Shown here piece by piece: positions 25,474 through 34,482 of a DNA stretch of 56,069 bases (positions are counted from its first letter, which is position 1; the number at the start of each line of letters is the position of its first letter). The DNA comes from Prevotella sp. UBA7764. Its GTDB lineage: Bacteria; Bacteroidota; Bacteroidia; Bacteroidales; Bacteroidaceae. The position numbers and the translations under genes were made by a program. The DNA is taken from positions 1 through 56,069 of the forward strand of contig DLDU01000002.1 of the NCBI GenBank assembly GCA_002481295.1, in the 5' to 3' direction. The notes under the pieces are model-generated. The model was not told the DNA's origin and did no database searches. It was given only the letters and a program-made list of their open reading frames with translations.

Positions 25474-27537
25474 ATGAAGAAAATAGCAGTTTTTACTTTG
25501 GCTCTGCTCGCCGCTATGCCGCTTGCAGCACAGAAGCGGGCGTTCACCATCGAGGATATCTATCGGTTGCAATACGCTTCCGGTCCGACCGTGTCGGCCA
25601 CCGGGGCACTGGCCTACGGCACCAGCCGCTCTGACCTGAAGGCTCAGAAGAGCTATAGCAATATTGTCGTGAACGGCAAAACCATCACCACTGACAACAA
25701 GAGCTTCTCGCCGTTCTGGTCGGCCGACGGACGCACGCTCTACTATGTCTCCACGGCCAGCGGCTCATCACAGCTTTATGCCTGGCGCGACGGCAAGGCT
25801 ACGCAACTCACCGACTATGCGCTGGGCATCGACGGCGCCACCGTGTCGCCCGACGGAAACTTGATCGCATTTGCCGCAGAGGTTGATCCAAAGATCGGCG
25901 GTGCGGACGGCAAGGCCAACAAAGCCGCCATCGAGCGCAAGGCTAAGAATCCTATACAGGCACATATCGCTGATCATCTGCTCTATCGCCATTGGACTGA
26001 GTACAGCGACGGAAAGTATTGGCATATCATCGTCTATAATCTCAAGAACAAGACCTACACCGACGTCACACCGGGACGGTTCCACTCACCGGTGTTCTCG
26101 CCCAGTGGTCCTTCGGGCTTTGTGTTCTCACCCGACTCCAAGGAGCTTTGCTATCTGAGCAACCACGACGAGCATCCTGAGGCCACGACGAATTGCGACC
26201 TCTGGGTAGTGCCCGTGACCGGCGGCGAGGCAAAGAACATCACGGCTGAGAACAAGGCTTGGGACGGCTCGCCGCAGTATTCACCCGACGGACGCTACAT
26301 CGCCTACCGCTTCCAGCGCATGCCTGGCTATGAGAGCGACCGCTTCATCCTCGGACTCTACGACCGCAAGACGGGGCAGAAGCGTGTGCTCACCGAGAAA
26401 TTCGACAATTGGGTCGACGACTATAAATGGACTCCGGACTCCAAGGCTATCTATTTCCTGGGTGAAGAGCGTGGCTATGAGCCCCTCTATCGTGTCGACT
26501 TGAAGAACGACCGCATCACTAAGGTCATCGCCAACCGCGCTATCGGCAGCTTCGACTTCGACGGCAAGGGCGGATTCTACTATACTTATTCGCGCACCGG
26601 AAAGCCATCGGCCATCTACCACGCTACCGCCAAGGCCATCGCGGCAGCCAAGGGACGTGCGGAGCTGAAGGAGACACAGGTGACACATCTCAACGACAGT
26701 CTGGAGGCCACGGTGGACATCCGACCCTCGGAGACCATGTGGATCAAAGGAGCCAAAGGCGACTCCGTCGAGGTGTTCATCGTGAAACCGCATGGCTTCG
26801 ACCCCAACAAGAAGTATCCATTGGTCATTAATGTGCACGGTGGACCACAGATGCAGTGGATGGATTCTTTCCGTCCCGACTGGCAAGTCTATCCCGGTGC
26901 TGGCTATGTAGTGGCTTATCCCAATATCCACGGCTCCACGGGCTACGGACAGCAGTTCTGCCGCGACATCAGCGGACACTGGGGCAGCTATCCCTTCGAA
27001 GACTTTATGAAGGCCACCGACAAGCTCGCGCAACTCGCCTACGTCGACTCTACGCGCATGGGAGCCATGGGATGGAGTTATGGCGGCTATTTCATGAACT
27101 GGGTACAAGGACAGACCAAGCGCTTCAAGTGCCTGGCCTCGATGATGGGACTCTTTGACCTGCGCTCGATGTGGGGCGCTACAGAGGAACTCTGGTTCCC
27201 CAACTTCGACCTCGAAGGACAGCCCTGGAACTCTGAACTCTACACCAAGTGGAGTCCGTCGAACTATGTGAAGAACTTCGCCACGCCTACGCTGATCATC
27301 ACCGGTGAGCGGGACTATCGTGTCAGCTACACGCAGAGCCTGCAATATTTCTCCACGTTGCAGTCGTTGGGCATCCCTTCGCGTCTGATCGTCTTCAAGA
27401 ACGACGGTCACTGGCCCAGCACGCTGAAGTCCATGCCGCTCTACTACAATGCCCACCTCGAGTGGTTCCATAAGTATCTCGGCGGTGCGCCCGCTCCTTG
27501 GGACAGCGAGAAGATGGTGCAGCAGGGGGAATGGTAA
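25474..27537 (+). CDS. S9-family peptidase, DPP5-like
   Basis: An exported serine peptidase of 687 residues that should release dipeptides from oligopeptides in the periplasm. A signal peptide ends at PLAAQ (about residue 20). A seven-bladed propeller with WSADGRTLYYVS and YSPDGRYIAYRF blades precedes the alpha/beta-hydrolase domain. The catalytic triad is visible as Ser535 (GWSYGG), Asp614 (GERDYRV) and His646 (NDGHWPS). Size and layout resemble dipeptidyl-peptidase 5 of oral Bacteroidota, but other S9 specificities are possible. A -7 box TATCTTTG lies at 25446-25453. Confidence 0.9.
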   Translation: MKKIAVFTLALLAAMPLAAQKRAFTIEDIYRLQYASGPTVSATGALAYGTSRSDLKAQKSYSNIVVNGKTITTDNKSFSPFWSADGRTLYYVSTASGSSQLYAWRDGKATQLTDYALGIDGATVSPDGNLIAFAAEVDPKIGGADGKANKAAIERKAKNPIQAHIADHLLYRHWTEYSDGKYWHIIVYNLKNKTYTDVTPGRFHSPVFSPSGPSGFVFSPDSKELCYLSNHDEHPEATTNCDLWVVPVTGGEAKNITAENKAWDGSPQYSPDGRYIAYRFQRMPGYESDRFILGLYDRKTGQKRVLTEKFDNWVDDYKWTPDSKAIYFLGEERGYEPLYRVDLKNDRITKVIANRAIGSFDFDGKGGFYYTYSRTGKPSAIYHATAKAIAAAKGRAELKETQVTHLNDSLEATVDIRPSETMWIKGAKGDSVEVFIVKPHGFDPNKKYPLVINVHGGPQMQWMDSFRPDWQVYPGAGYVVAYPNIHGSTGYGQQFCRDISGHWGSYPFEDFMKATDKLAQLAYVDSTRMGAMGWSYGGYFMNWVQGQTKRFKCLASMMGLFDLRSMWGATEELWFPNFDLEGQPWNSELYTKWSPSNYVKNFATPTLIITGERDYRVSYTQSLQYFSTLQSLGIPSRLIVFKNDGHWPSTLKSMPLYYNAHLEWFHKYLGGAPAPWDSEKMVQQGEW

Positions 27538-27545
27538 AAATCAAA

Positions 27546-27582
27546 CGATAGAGAGGTCTCGTGCGGACCTCTCTATTGTTTT
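27546..27582 (+). terminator. Terminator of the S9 peptidase gene
   Basis: A 13-pair stem (27546-27558 with 27566-27578, one G-T pair) and a TTGTTTT tail, starting nine bases after the stop codon. Confidence 0.85.
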
Positions 27583-27704
27583 AAGGCCATGTATCGCTTT
27601 TATCTGTAAAAAAGAGTGGAGAAAAGGTGCAACCAAACGGAAAAAGACGTATCTTTGTAGACAAAACAAAGAAATGATGTCAACAGCACCTAAATCCTAA
27701 GATT

Positions 27705-28364
27705 ATGGCAAGACTTTGGCAAGACGATTACTGGTTGCTGCTTCTGCAACTCTATCTCAAGGCTCCGCTAGGCGTGAAGCCCATTTATAGCCGTGCCCTC
27801 ATCGACGTGGCATTGCGCACACATCTCAAGCCGCAGTATATCTATCGCAAGCTCTTCCGCCTGCGACGCATCGACACGCCACTGCTCCAGGAGCTGTGGA
27901 ACCGCTATGCCGAGAAGCCTGCGCGCCTGAAAGCTGTGGTGAAAAAACTGCAGATGATGGACGGCTTCGGCAATGCCGAGGAGTTCTACGATGGTGTGGA
28001 GGCTACCAGAGAGTGGGAGCGTGACTTCAAACCCGTCAGCGCCGAGGAGGCAGCGAGGGGCAAGGATGCCGTCACGCCGGTGAAGCTCATCGCCATTCTC
28101 AACCTTTATTATCAGTTGGTGCCGGCAACGATGGTGGCCGATACGCCTGAGGTGGCTGCACTGGCCAAGCTGTTGCGCATGAGCGCGAAGGAAGTTGCTC
28201 ACATCATGACCGTCTATCAGGCCTGCGATCCTTTCCTCAGTGAGGACGAGGGACGCAAGAGCCCGCTCTATGAGCCTTGCCGAAACATCTGGCGACGCTT
28301 TGGCAATGACGATCCCGAAAAGCTGGCCGCGCTGGCCGCACAACTGAAAGATTACTGGAAATAG
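27705..28364 (+). CDS. Conserved unknown protein upstream of rpoN
   Basis: A 219-residue, probably cytoplasmic protein with no signal peptide or transmembrane segment. It is rich in Leu, Lys and Arg helices (MARLWQDDYWLLLLQLYLKA, TPLLQELWNRYAEKPARLKAV) and ends in helices with LAALAAQLKDYW. No family with a known function is recognised. The -7 box is TATCTTTG at 27650-27657. A tiny upstream ORF of eight codons (27674-27700) ends four bases before the ATG and could affect its translation. rpoN begins 24 bases after the stop, so the two are probably cotranscribed. Confidence 0.75.
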   Translation: MARLWQDDYWLLLLQLYLKAPLGVKPIYSRALIDVALRTHLKPQYIYRKLFRLRRIDTPLLQELWNRYAEKPARLKAVVKKLQMMDGFGNAEEFYDGVEATREWERDFKPVSAEEAARGKDAVTPVKLIAILNLYYQLVPATMVADTPEVAALAKLLRMSAKEVAHIMTVYQACDPFLSEDEGRKSPLYEPCRNIWRRFGNDDPEKLAALAAQLKDYWK

Positions 28365-28388
28365 ACTCTCTCCCCTACATAGCATGTT

Positions 28389-29918
28389 ATGGCACAAAAG
28401 TTAATACAGACTGAAACACAACAACAACTCCAGCAGCAGAGGCTCTCACAACAGCAGATGCTGCAGGTGAAACTGCTGGAGATGCCCTTGGCTGAGCTTG
28501 AGCAGAACGTCAATGCTGAGCTTGATGACAACCCGGCACTGGAGCATGACGACCATGAGCCTGACGAGTTCGGAGGGAGTGACGACCGCGATGACCGTCT
28601 GTCCGACGCTGACGGCGATGGCGAACAAGAAGACTACGAGGAGAAATCTGAGCGGGAAGAGCGTGAGGATGCCTTGGACAGTGCCCTTGAGGATCTGGGA
28701 CGCGACGACGCAATGCCCTCAGCCGAATCCTCTTACTACGGCGGATCCGACACTGACGACGCTGACCGGGAAGAGATGGTGTGGGGAGACACGACATCGT
28801 TCTACGACAAACTGAAAGAACAGATGGGTGAGCTCGAACTCACCGAACAGCAGCAGGCTATCATGGAATACCTGATCGGATCGCTCGACAGTGACGGACT
28901 GCTGAGAAAAAGTCTCGACGACATCGCCGACGAACTGGCTATCTATCACAACATCGACGTATCCACATCGGAGATAGAAAAGCTACTCAAACTTCTACAG
29001 ACCTTTGATCCGGCCGGCATCGGAGCCCGGAACCTGCAGGAATGTCTGCTGTTGCAGATAAGGCGGAAGCCGAAAGGCAAGGTGCGCGAACTGATGGAGA
29101 GTGTCATCAAAGCCCATTTCGAAGATTTCACACACAAACGGTGGGACAAAATCTCGCAGTCCTTGCAACTCAACGACGAGCAGGCCACAGCTCTGCGCAA
29201 CGAGCTCCGACGGCTCAACCCGAAGCCCGGTGCATCACTCGGCGAAGCGATGGGACGTAACCTACAGCAGATCACGCCCGACTTTATCGTGGACACTGAC
29301 GATGAGGGCAACGTGACGTTCACGCTCAACAATGGCCGCATTCCCGACCTGAGGGTGTCACAGACTTTTACCGACCTCGTCGACACCTATAAAAACAACA
29401 AGGCGAAGATGAACCGGCAGGATAAGGAGGCGCTGCTCTATGCCAAGGAGAAACTCGACAAGGCACAGGGATATATCGATGCCGTCAAGCAGCGGAGACA
29501 TACGCTCTACGTCACCATGAAGGCCATCATCGACTGGCAGAAAAAGTATTTCCAGGACGGCGACGAGGCAGACTTGCGCCCGATGATCCTCAAAGACATC
29601 GCGGAGAAGACGGGACTCGACATTTCTACGATCTCACGCGTGTGCAATGTGAAGTACGCACAGACACGCTGGGGCACGTTCCCCCTGCGTTTCTTCTTCT
29701 CCGACAGCTATGTCACCAAGGACGGAGAAGAGATGTCGACGAGAAAGATCAAGGTGGCGCTTCGTGAAGCCCTGGAGCAGGAAGATAAGCACAAACCGCT
29801 CAGCGACGACGCTCTCGCCGCCATGATGAAGAAAAAAGGATTTCCCATCGCAAGGCGTACAGTGGCCAAATACCGTGAGCAACTGGGTGTGCCCGTAGCA
29901 CGCCTGAGAAAGATATGA
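28389..29918 (+). CDS. rpoN: RNA polymerase sigma-54 factor
   Basis: Directs transcription from -24/-12 promoters and needs AAA+ activators. The 509-residue protein has the Gln-rich N-terminal region I (ETQQQLQQQRLSQQQMLQVKLLEMP), an unusually long acidic region II (about residues 45-130, rich in Asp and Glu), the core-binding domain, and the DNA-binding domain. The diagnostic RpoN box ARRTVAKYRE lies near the C-terminus. The ATGA overlap with the next gene indicates translational coupling. No activator gene is in the window. Confidence 0.96.
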   Translation: MAQKLIQTETQQQLQQQRLSQQQMLQVKLLEMPLAELEQNVNAELDDNPALEHDDHEPDEFGGSDDRDDRLSDADGDGEQEDYEEKSEREEREDALDSALEDLGRDDAMPSAESSYYGGSDTDDADREEMVWGDTTSFYDKLKEQMGELELTEQQQAIMEYLIGSLDSDGLLRKSLDDIADELAIYHNIDVSTSEIEKLLKLLQTFDPAGIGARNLQECLLLQIRRKPKGKVRELMESVIKAHFEDFTHKRWDKISQSLQLNDEQATALRNELRRLNPKPGASLGEAMGRNLQQITPDFIVDTDDEGNVTFTLNNGRIPDLRVSQTFTDLVDTYKNNKAKMNRQDKEALLYAKEKLDKAQGYIDAVKQRRHTLYVTMKAIIDWQKKYFQDGDEADLRPMILKDIAEKTGLDISTISRVCNVKYAQTRWGTFPLRFFFSDSYVTKDGEEMSTRKIKVALREALEQEDKHKPLSDDALAAMMKKKGFPIARRTVAKYREQLGVPVARLRKI

Positions 29919-30532
29919 TGATGAAAGAAAAAAATATAATATTGACAGCAAGGCTGATGAGTCTGATCTTCACGCCGTTTTATCTGCCGATAGTCGGGCT
30001 CATCGCTCTGTTCACCTTCAGCTATCTGAGCATCATGCCGTGGCAATACAAGCTCAGCGTGGTGTTTATGGTGTATCTCTTCACCATTCTCTTCCCCACA
30101 CTGCTGATCCATGTCTACCGACGCTACCAGGGATGGACACCATTGGAGATGGGAAAGAAGGAGCGGCGCATGGTGCCTTACATCATCGCCATCCTTTGCT
30201 ACTTCTGCTGCTACTACATCATGAGCCTGCTGCGCATCCCGCAGTTCATGGCCAACATCCTTGTGGCAGCGCTGATGATACAGATTGTCTGTGCCGTCAT
30301 CAACGTTTGGTGGAAGATCTCCACCCACACGGCAGCCATAGGAGGCTTCGCTGGAGCATTGGTGGCATTCTCGATACTCTTTGCCTTCAACCCGATCTGG
30401 TGGTTCTGTCTCGTCATTCTCATTGCGGGACTGGTGGGCAGCAGCCGCATGATCCTGCGCCAGCATACACTCACGCAGGTGGTTGTCGGCTTCCTCGTAG
30501 GCGTGATCCTGGGCTTCTGGACAATTCTGTAA
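29915..30532 (+). CDS. PAP2-like integral membrane protein
   Basis: A 205-residue protein made almost entirely of transmembrane segments (about six). The PAP2-type signature is partial: STHTAAIGG stands where PSGH is usual, and SSRMILRQHTLTQ corresponds to the SRxxxxxHxxxD motif with Gln in place of the final Asp. Catalysis may therefore be altered or use a different geometry. Several ATG codons overlap the rpoN stop; 29915 gives the longest frame. The role is not known; a lipid-phosphate phosphatase is the usual annotation for such Bacteroidota genes. Confidence 0.75.
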   Translation: MMMKEKNIILTARLMSLIFTPFYLPIVGLIALFTFSYLSIMPWQYKLSVVFMVYLFTILFPTLLIHVYRRYQGWTPLEMGKKERRMVPYIIAILCYFCCYYIMSLLRIPQFMANILVAALMIQIVCAVINVWWKISTHTAAIGGFAGALVAFSILFAFNPIWWFCLVILIAGLVGSSRMILRQHTLTQVVVGFLVGVILGFWTIL

Positions 30533-30608
30533 GCAGCCGGAAACGTTGAGGCTTCGTGAAAACAAATAAAGACATCAATTAGATACCATAGATTTAAAAA
30601 ACATAAGT

Positions 30609-31115
30609 ATGAAACCATTAGTTAGTATCATCATGGGCTCTACAAGTGATCTGCCCATCATGGAAAAAGCATGTAAGTGGCTCGACGACCAACAGATTCC
30701 CTTTGAGGTCAATGCATTGTCGGCTCATCGCACGCCCGACGCCGTTGAAGCTTTCGCCAAGGGAGCCAAGGAGCGCGGCATCAAAGTCATCATTGCCGGT
30801 GCTGGCATGGCTGCCGCCCTGCCCGGAGTCATTGCTGCCTCTACACCGCTGCCCGTCATCGGTGTGCCCATCAAAGGCATGCTCGACGGTCTCGATGCCA
30901 TGCTGAGCATCATACAGATGCCACCGGGGATCCCCGTAGCCACCGTTGGCGTCAACGGCGCACAGAATGCAGCCATCCTCGCCGCTGAGATGATCGCCTT
31001 GGGTGACGAAGATGTCGCCAAGAAAGTGGAGGCATGGAAGGCTGGACTCGGCAAGAAGATAGAGAAAGCCAACGCTGATCTCAAAGAGGTGAAATATACC
31101 TATAAGTGCAACTAA
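30609..31115 (+). CDS. purE: 5-(carboxyamino)imidazole ribonucleotide mutase
   Basis: Converts N5-CAIR to CAIR in purine synthesis. The class I PurE of 168 residues has the N-terminal motif [15 protein letters not shown], the SAHRTPD active-site motif, and [10 protein letters not shown] with [16 protein letters not shown]. No purK gene is adjacent. A hairpin (31122-31141) separates it from ispG and has only a weak T tail, so read-through into ispG is likely. Confidence 0.96.
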   Translation: MKPLVSIIMGSTSDLPIMEKACKWLDDQQIPFEVNALSAHRTPDAVEAFAKGAKERGIKVIIAGAGMAAALPGVIAASTPLPVIGVPIKGMLDGLDAMLSIIQMPPGIPVATVGVNGAQNAAILAAEMIALGDEDVAKKVEAWKAGLGKKIEKANADLKEVKYTYKCN

Positions 31116-31174
31116 GCGACGGAGTCCTTCTTAGGACTCCTTTCGCTCATCAACATACCAACTCATCAACAGAT

Positions 31175-33034
31175 ATGGTCGATTTGTTTAACTATCATCG
31201 GCGCGAGACTTCTGTAGTGCATATCGGCAGACTGGATATGGGAGGAGACAATCCGATACGCATCCAGTCCATGACCACTACCAACACCGACGATACGCAG
31301 GCTTGCGTGGAGCAGGCTGAACGCATTATCAAAGCAGGAGGAGAACTCGTCAGACTGACCACGCAGGGTGTGCGTGAAGCTGAGAATCTCAAGAACATTC
31401 ACGATGGAATACGTCGTGACGGCTTCGCTACGCCGCTTGTCGCCGACGTGCATTTCAATCCTCGTGTGGCTGACGTGGCTGCACGCTATGCCGAGAAGGT
31501 GCGTGTCAATCCGGGTAACTATGTCGATCCGGCACGCAAGTTCATCAAGAAAGAATATACCGATGAGGAATACGCCGAAGAACTGAAAAAGATAGAGGAC
31601 CGCTTTGTGCCCTTCCTGAATATCTGCAAGGAGCATCACACGGCGATTCGTATCGGCGTGAATCACGGCTCGCTCTCGGACCGTATCCGCAACCGCTACG
31701 GCGACACACCGGAAGGTATTGTGGAGAGCTGCATGGAGTTTCTGCGCATCTGCAAGAAAGAGCATTTCGACGATGTGGTGATCTCTATCAAGGCTTCCAA
31801 CACGGTGGTCATGGTGCGGTCGGTGAGATTGCTCGTAGACCAAATGGACAAGGAAGATATGCACTATCCGCTTCATCTTGGCGTGACGGAAGCCGGTGAG
31901 GGCGAGGACGGCCGCATCAAGAGTGCGGTAGGCATCGGTGCACTGCTGGCCGACGGCATTGGCGACACCGTACGCGTGTCGTTGTCAGAGGAGCCTGAGG
32001 CTGAGATACCTGTGGCACGCCATCTCGTAGACTACATCGGCCGCAAGGCTGGCAGTCTGATTGTCCCCGGCGAGGCTTACGAAGGTTTTGACTGGCTTCG
32101 TCCCACACGGCGCGAGACACAGCCTGTCGGGAATGTGGGAGGCGCACACGTGCCTGTTGTCATCGTCTCGGCTGAGCAGACCGACTATGCCGGTAAGGCT
32201 GACTATGTCTATGTAGGACAGCAGGTGCCTGAGCATCCACAGTCCGGCAAACACTATATCCTCGACTACGATGTCTTCGCACAACTGCAGAGTGAGGGAA
32301 ATCTCGGCAAGGCACAGGGCAAGGCAACGTTTTATCCTATCTTCCCCGTGGTGGCCATGCCCTTGGTGGGCATGGTACAGAGCGACATGAAGTTCCTCGT
32401 GCTACAGTTCGGAACGCCGAGTGCTGAATACCTGGCCTGCTTGAAGGCACATCCGGAAGTGGTGGTTGTCTGCACGAGCAACCAGCAAAACAGACTCGGT
32501 AATCAGCGCGCACTCGTCCACGAGATGATGACCGCTGAAGTCAGCAATCCCGTCGTCTTCGCACAGATGTACCAGCTCAATGACAAGGAAGAGTTCCAGT
32601 TGGAAGCTGCCGCCGACATGGGCGCACTGATGATGGACGGACTTACTGATGGCATCTGGCTGATGAACAAGGGCAATATCAGTGTCGGCGACATCGAGGA
32701 TACGGCCTTTGGCATCTTGCAGGCTGCCCGTCTGCGCACCTCGCGCACCGAGTATATCAGTTGTCCGGGCTGTGGACGTACGCTCTACGACCTGCGCACG
32801 ACGATCGCGCGCATCAAGGAGGCTACTAAAGACATGCACGGACTGAAGATCGGCATCATGGGATGTATCGTCAACGGACCGGGAGAGATGGCCGATGCCG
32901 ACTATGGTTATGTGGGCGCAGGACCGGGAAAGGTCTCACTCTACCGTGGACAGGAATGTGTGGAAAAGAACATTCCAGAGGATGAAGCCGTGGATCGTCT
33001 GCTGCAACTCATCAAGTCCGACCGGCAAGGGTAG
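31175..33034 (+). CDS. ispG: 4-hydroxy-3-methylbut-2-enyl diphosphate synthase, large-insert type
   Basis: Catalyses the sixth step of the MEP isoprenoid pathway using a 4Fe-4S cluster. The ATG at 31175 gives 619 residues and the family start (FNYHRRETSVVHIG...DNPIRIQSMTTT); a GTG at 31106 inside purE is rejected. The protein is far longer than E. coli IspG (372) because of the insert domain found in plants and Bacteroidota, here about residues 290-480. Cluster cysteines are Cys530 and Cys533 (CPGCGRT) and Cys564 (GCIVNGPGE). It provides precursors for uppS and the polyprenyl synthase in this window. Confidence 0.96.
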   Translation: MVDLFNYHRRETSVVHIGRLDMGGDNPIRIQSMTTTNTDDTQACVEQAERIIKAGGELVRLTTQGVREAENLKNIHDGIRRDGFATPLVADVHFNPRVADVAARYAEKVRVNPGNYVDPARKFIKKEYTDEEYAEELKKIEDRFVPFLNICKEHHTAIRIGVNHGSLSDRIRNRYGDTPEGIVESCMEFLRICKKEHFDDVVISIKASNTVVMVRSVRLLVDQMDKEDMHYPLHLGVTEAGEGEDGRIKSAVGIGALLADGIGDTVRVSLSEEPEAEIPVARHLVDYIGRKAGSLIVPGEAYEGFDWLRPTRRETQPVGNVGGAHVPVVIVSAEQTDYAGKADYVYVGQQVPEHPQSGKHYILDYDVFAQLQSEGNLGKAQGKATFYPIFPVVAMPLVGMVQSDMKFLVLQFGTPSAEYLACLKAHPEVVVVCTSNQQNRLGNQRALVHEMMTAEVSNPVVFAQMYQLNDKEEFQLEAAADMGALMMDGLTDGIWLMNKGNISVGDIEDTAFGILQAARLRTSRTEYISCPGCGRTLYDLRTTIARIKEATKDMHGLKIGIMGCIVNGPGEMADADYGYVGAGPGKVSLYRGQECVEKNIPEDEAVDRLLQLIKSDRQG

Positions 33035-33118
33035 AACTCTCTTTGCCTCACGGCACTGTCCTGAACGGAGCCGTGGGGCAATATAGTCACCAAAATTCTC
33101 TACTTTAAAGACAAAGCA

Positions 33119-34114
33119 ATGAATATCAACACGAAGAGCAGAACGCTGAGCGAGATGGAGCTGAGGAAGCCTTATATCGCCGCGGACAGCCGTTATGACC
33201 AAAGCCACAGCCTTTACCGCCGTTGTGGACGGTCAGGCGTGTTGCTGCCAAAAGTGAGTTTGGGCTTTTGGCACAACTTTGGCGGCAATGACAGCTATGA
33301 GCGTGCGCGCGACATCACGCACTACGCTTTCGACCACGGCATCACTCACTTCGACCTTGCCAACAACTATGGACCTCCCTACGGCTCGGCAGAAGAGACG
33401 ATGGGCAAGCTTCTCTGTGACGATTTCTTTCGCTATCGCGACGAGCTCTTCATTTCTACGAAGGCAGGCTACGACATGTGGCCGGGACCTTACGGCAATT
33501 GGGGATCGCGCAAATACCTTATGGCAAGTATCGACCAAAGTCTTCGGCGAATGGGACTGGACTATGTCGACCTCTTCTACAGCCATCGCTACGACCCTCT
33601 GACACCGTTGGAGGAGACTCTGCAGGCTTTGGTGGATATCGTCAGAGCGGGAAAGGCTCTCTATGTGGGCATCTCGCGCTGGCCACTGGAAGCCTTGAAA
33701 GTCGCTGACAAATACCTTCGCGACCATGATGTGCCCTTGCTTATCTATCAGGGGCGAGTCAATATGATCGACCACGAACCGATTGATGAGGGCATATTGG
33801 ACTATTGCTGCGAGCATGGCATCGGCTTCATCAGCTTCTCGCCATTGGCGCAGGGACTGCTCACCGACCGCTATCTCAATGGCATACCAAAGGATTCACG
33901 TATGGCACAAGGCGGTTCGCTGACCGCTGACAAACTTACGCCGGAGCTATTAGTGCACTTACGTCAGCTCAACAGCGAGGCACAGGCTCAAGGCCATACC
34001 CTTGCCGAGAATGCGCTGGCATGGATCCTTCATCAAAAGGGAATCACCAGTGTGCTCGTAGGAGCCAGTAGTGTGGGACAGTTGGAAAGGAACATGAAAT
34101 GCATCTTTGACTGA
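33119..34114 (+). CDS. Aldo/keto reductase, YghZ-like
   Basis: An NADPH-dependent aldo/keto reductase of 331 residues. It resembles the E. coli YghZ (L-glyceraldehyde 3-phosphate reductase) branch, with RYCGKSG-like CGRSGVLLPKVSLGFWHNFG near the start. The catalytic tetrad is visible: Asp in FDLANNYGPP with Tyr in the same segment, Lys in ISTKAGYDM, and His in YSHRYD. The first 12 residues before Met13 (33155) are not family-like, so the true start may be 33155. A strong terminator lies downstream at 34199-34242. Confidence 0.9.
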   Translation: MNINTKSRTLSEMELRKPYIAADSRYDQSHSLYRRCGRSGVLLPKVSLGFWHNFGGNDSYERARDITHYAFDHGITHFDLANNYGPPYGSAEETMGKLLCDDFFRYRDELFISTKAGYDMWPGPYGNWGSRKYLMASIDQSLRRMGLDYVDLFYSHRYDPLTPLEETLQALVDIVRAGKALYVGISRWPLEALKVADKYLRDHDVPLLIYQGRVNMIDHEPIDEGILDYCCEHGIGFISFSPLAQGLLTDRYLNGIPKDSRMAQGGSLTADKLTPELLVHLRQLNSEAQAQGHTLAENALAWILHQKGITSVLVGASSVGQLERNMKCIFD

Positions 34115-34198
34115 CGGGCTTGCAGCCTCTGTCCGTTTGGCTTGTCTTTAACCGTAAAGAATGAGAATATCATAAGGCTTTCAGTATAAGCAAAACGA

Positions 34199-34242
34199 AA
34201 AAGCCCCTCACAGTCATTTCTTTGGTCTGTGAGGGGCTTTTC
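34199..34242 (+). terminator. Terminator of the aldo/keto reductase gene
   Basis: A 15-bp stem (34199-34213 with 34227-34241), flanked by A on one side and T on the other, so it could work in both directions. Confidence 0.9.
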
Positions 34243-34331
34243 TTGATATAATAATAATGGTATCGCCGAATAAGCAACGAGCTCTCAGCGCGCGTTTTTT
34301 GCAACAAACTGCTTCGGGGTGTAGCTCTAAT

Positions 34332-34463
34332 GGCTGTTGATGCCTTCGTTGTTGCCCGTTGAGGCTCTTTTTATTGCCTACTGATACTCTCTTTCTTGTC
34401 TGTTTATGCTCTCTTTTTAGTCTGTTGAGACTTTATTCTTTGTCTGTTGAGGCTTTATTCTTT
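34332..34463. repeat. 22-bp tandem repeat array downstream of the DUF3108 gene
   Basis: Six contiguous units at 34332, 34354, 34376, 34398, 34420 and 34442, each exactly 22 bases. The last two differ by one base (core GTCTGTTGAGGCTTTATTC). A seventh, decayed unit runs into the DUF3108 stop codon at 34483. It fills the gene-free stretch 34243-34482 together with an unremarkable 90-base segment. The array cannot be read through as protein, because 22 is not a multiple of three. Confidence 0.92.
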
Positions 34464-34482
34464 GTCTCTTGCTAGCATTGTC

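Noticed and set aside
26281..27471. 396-codon open frame antisense to the S9 peptidase
   Set aside because: The sense strand carries a full catalytic triad; the antisense frame is a by-product of GC-rich third positions.
31106..31174. GTG start extending ispG into purE
   Set aside because: The added residues do not match the family, and ATG 31175 gives the normal IspG N-terminus.
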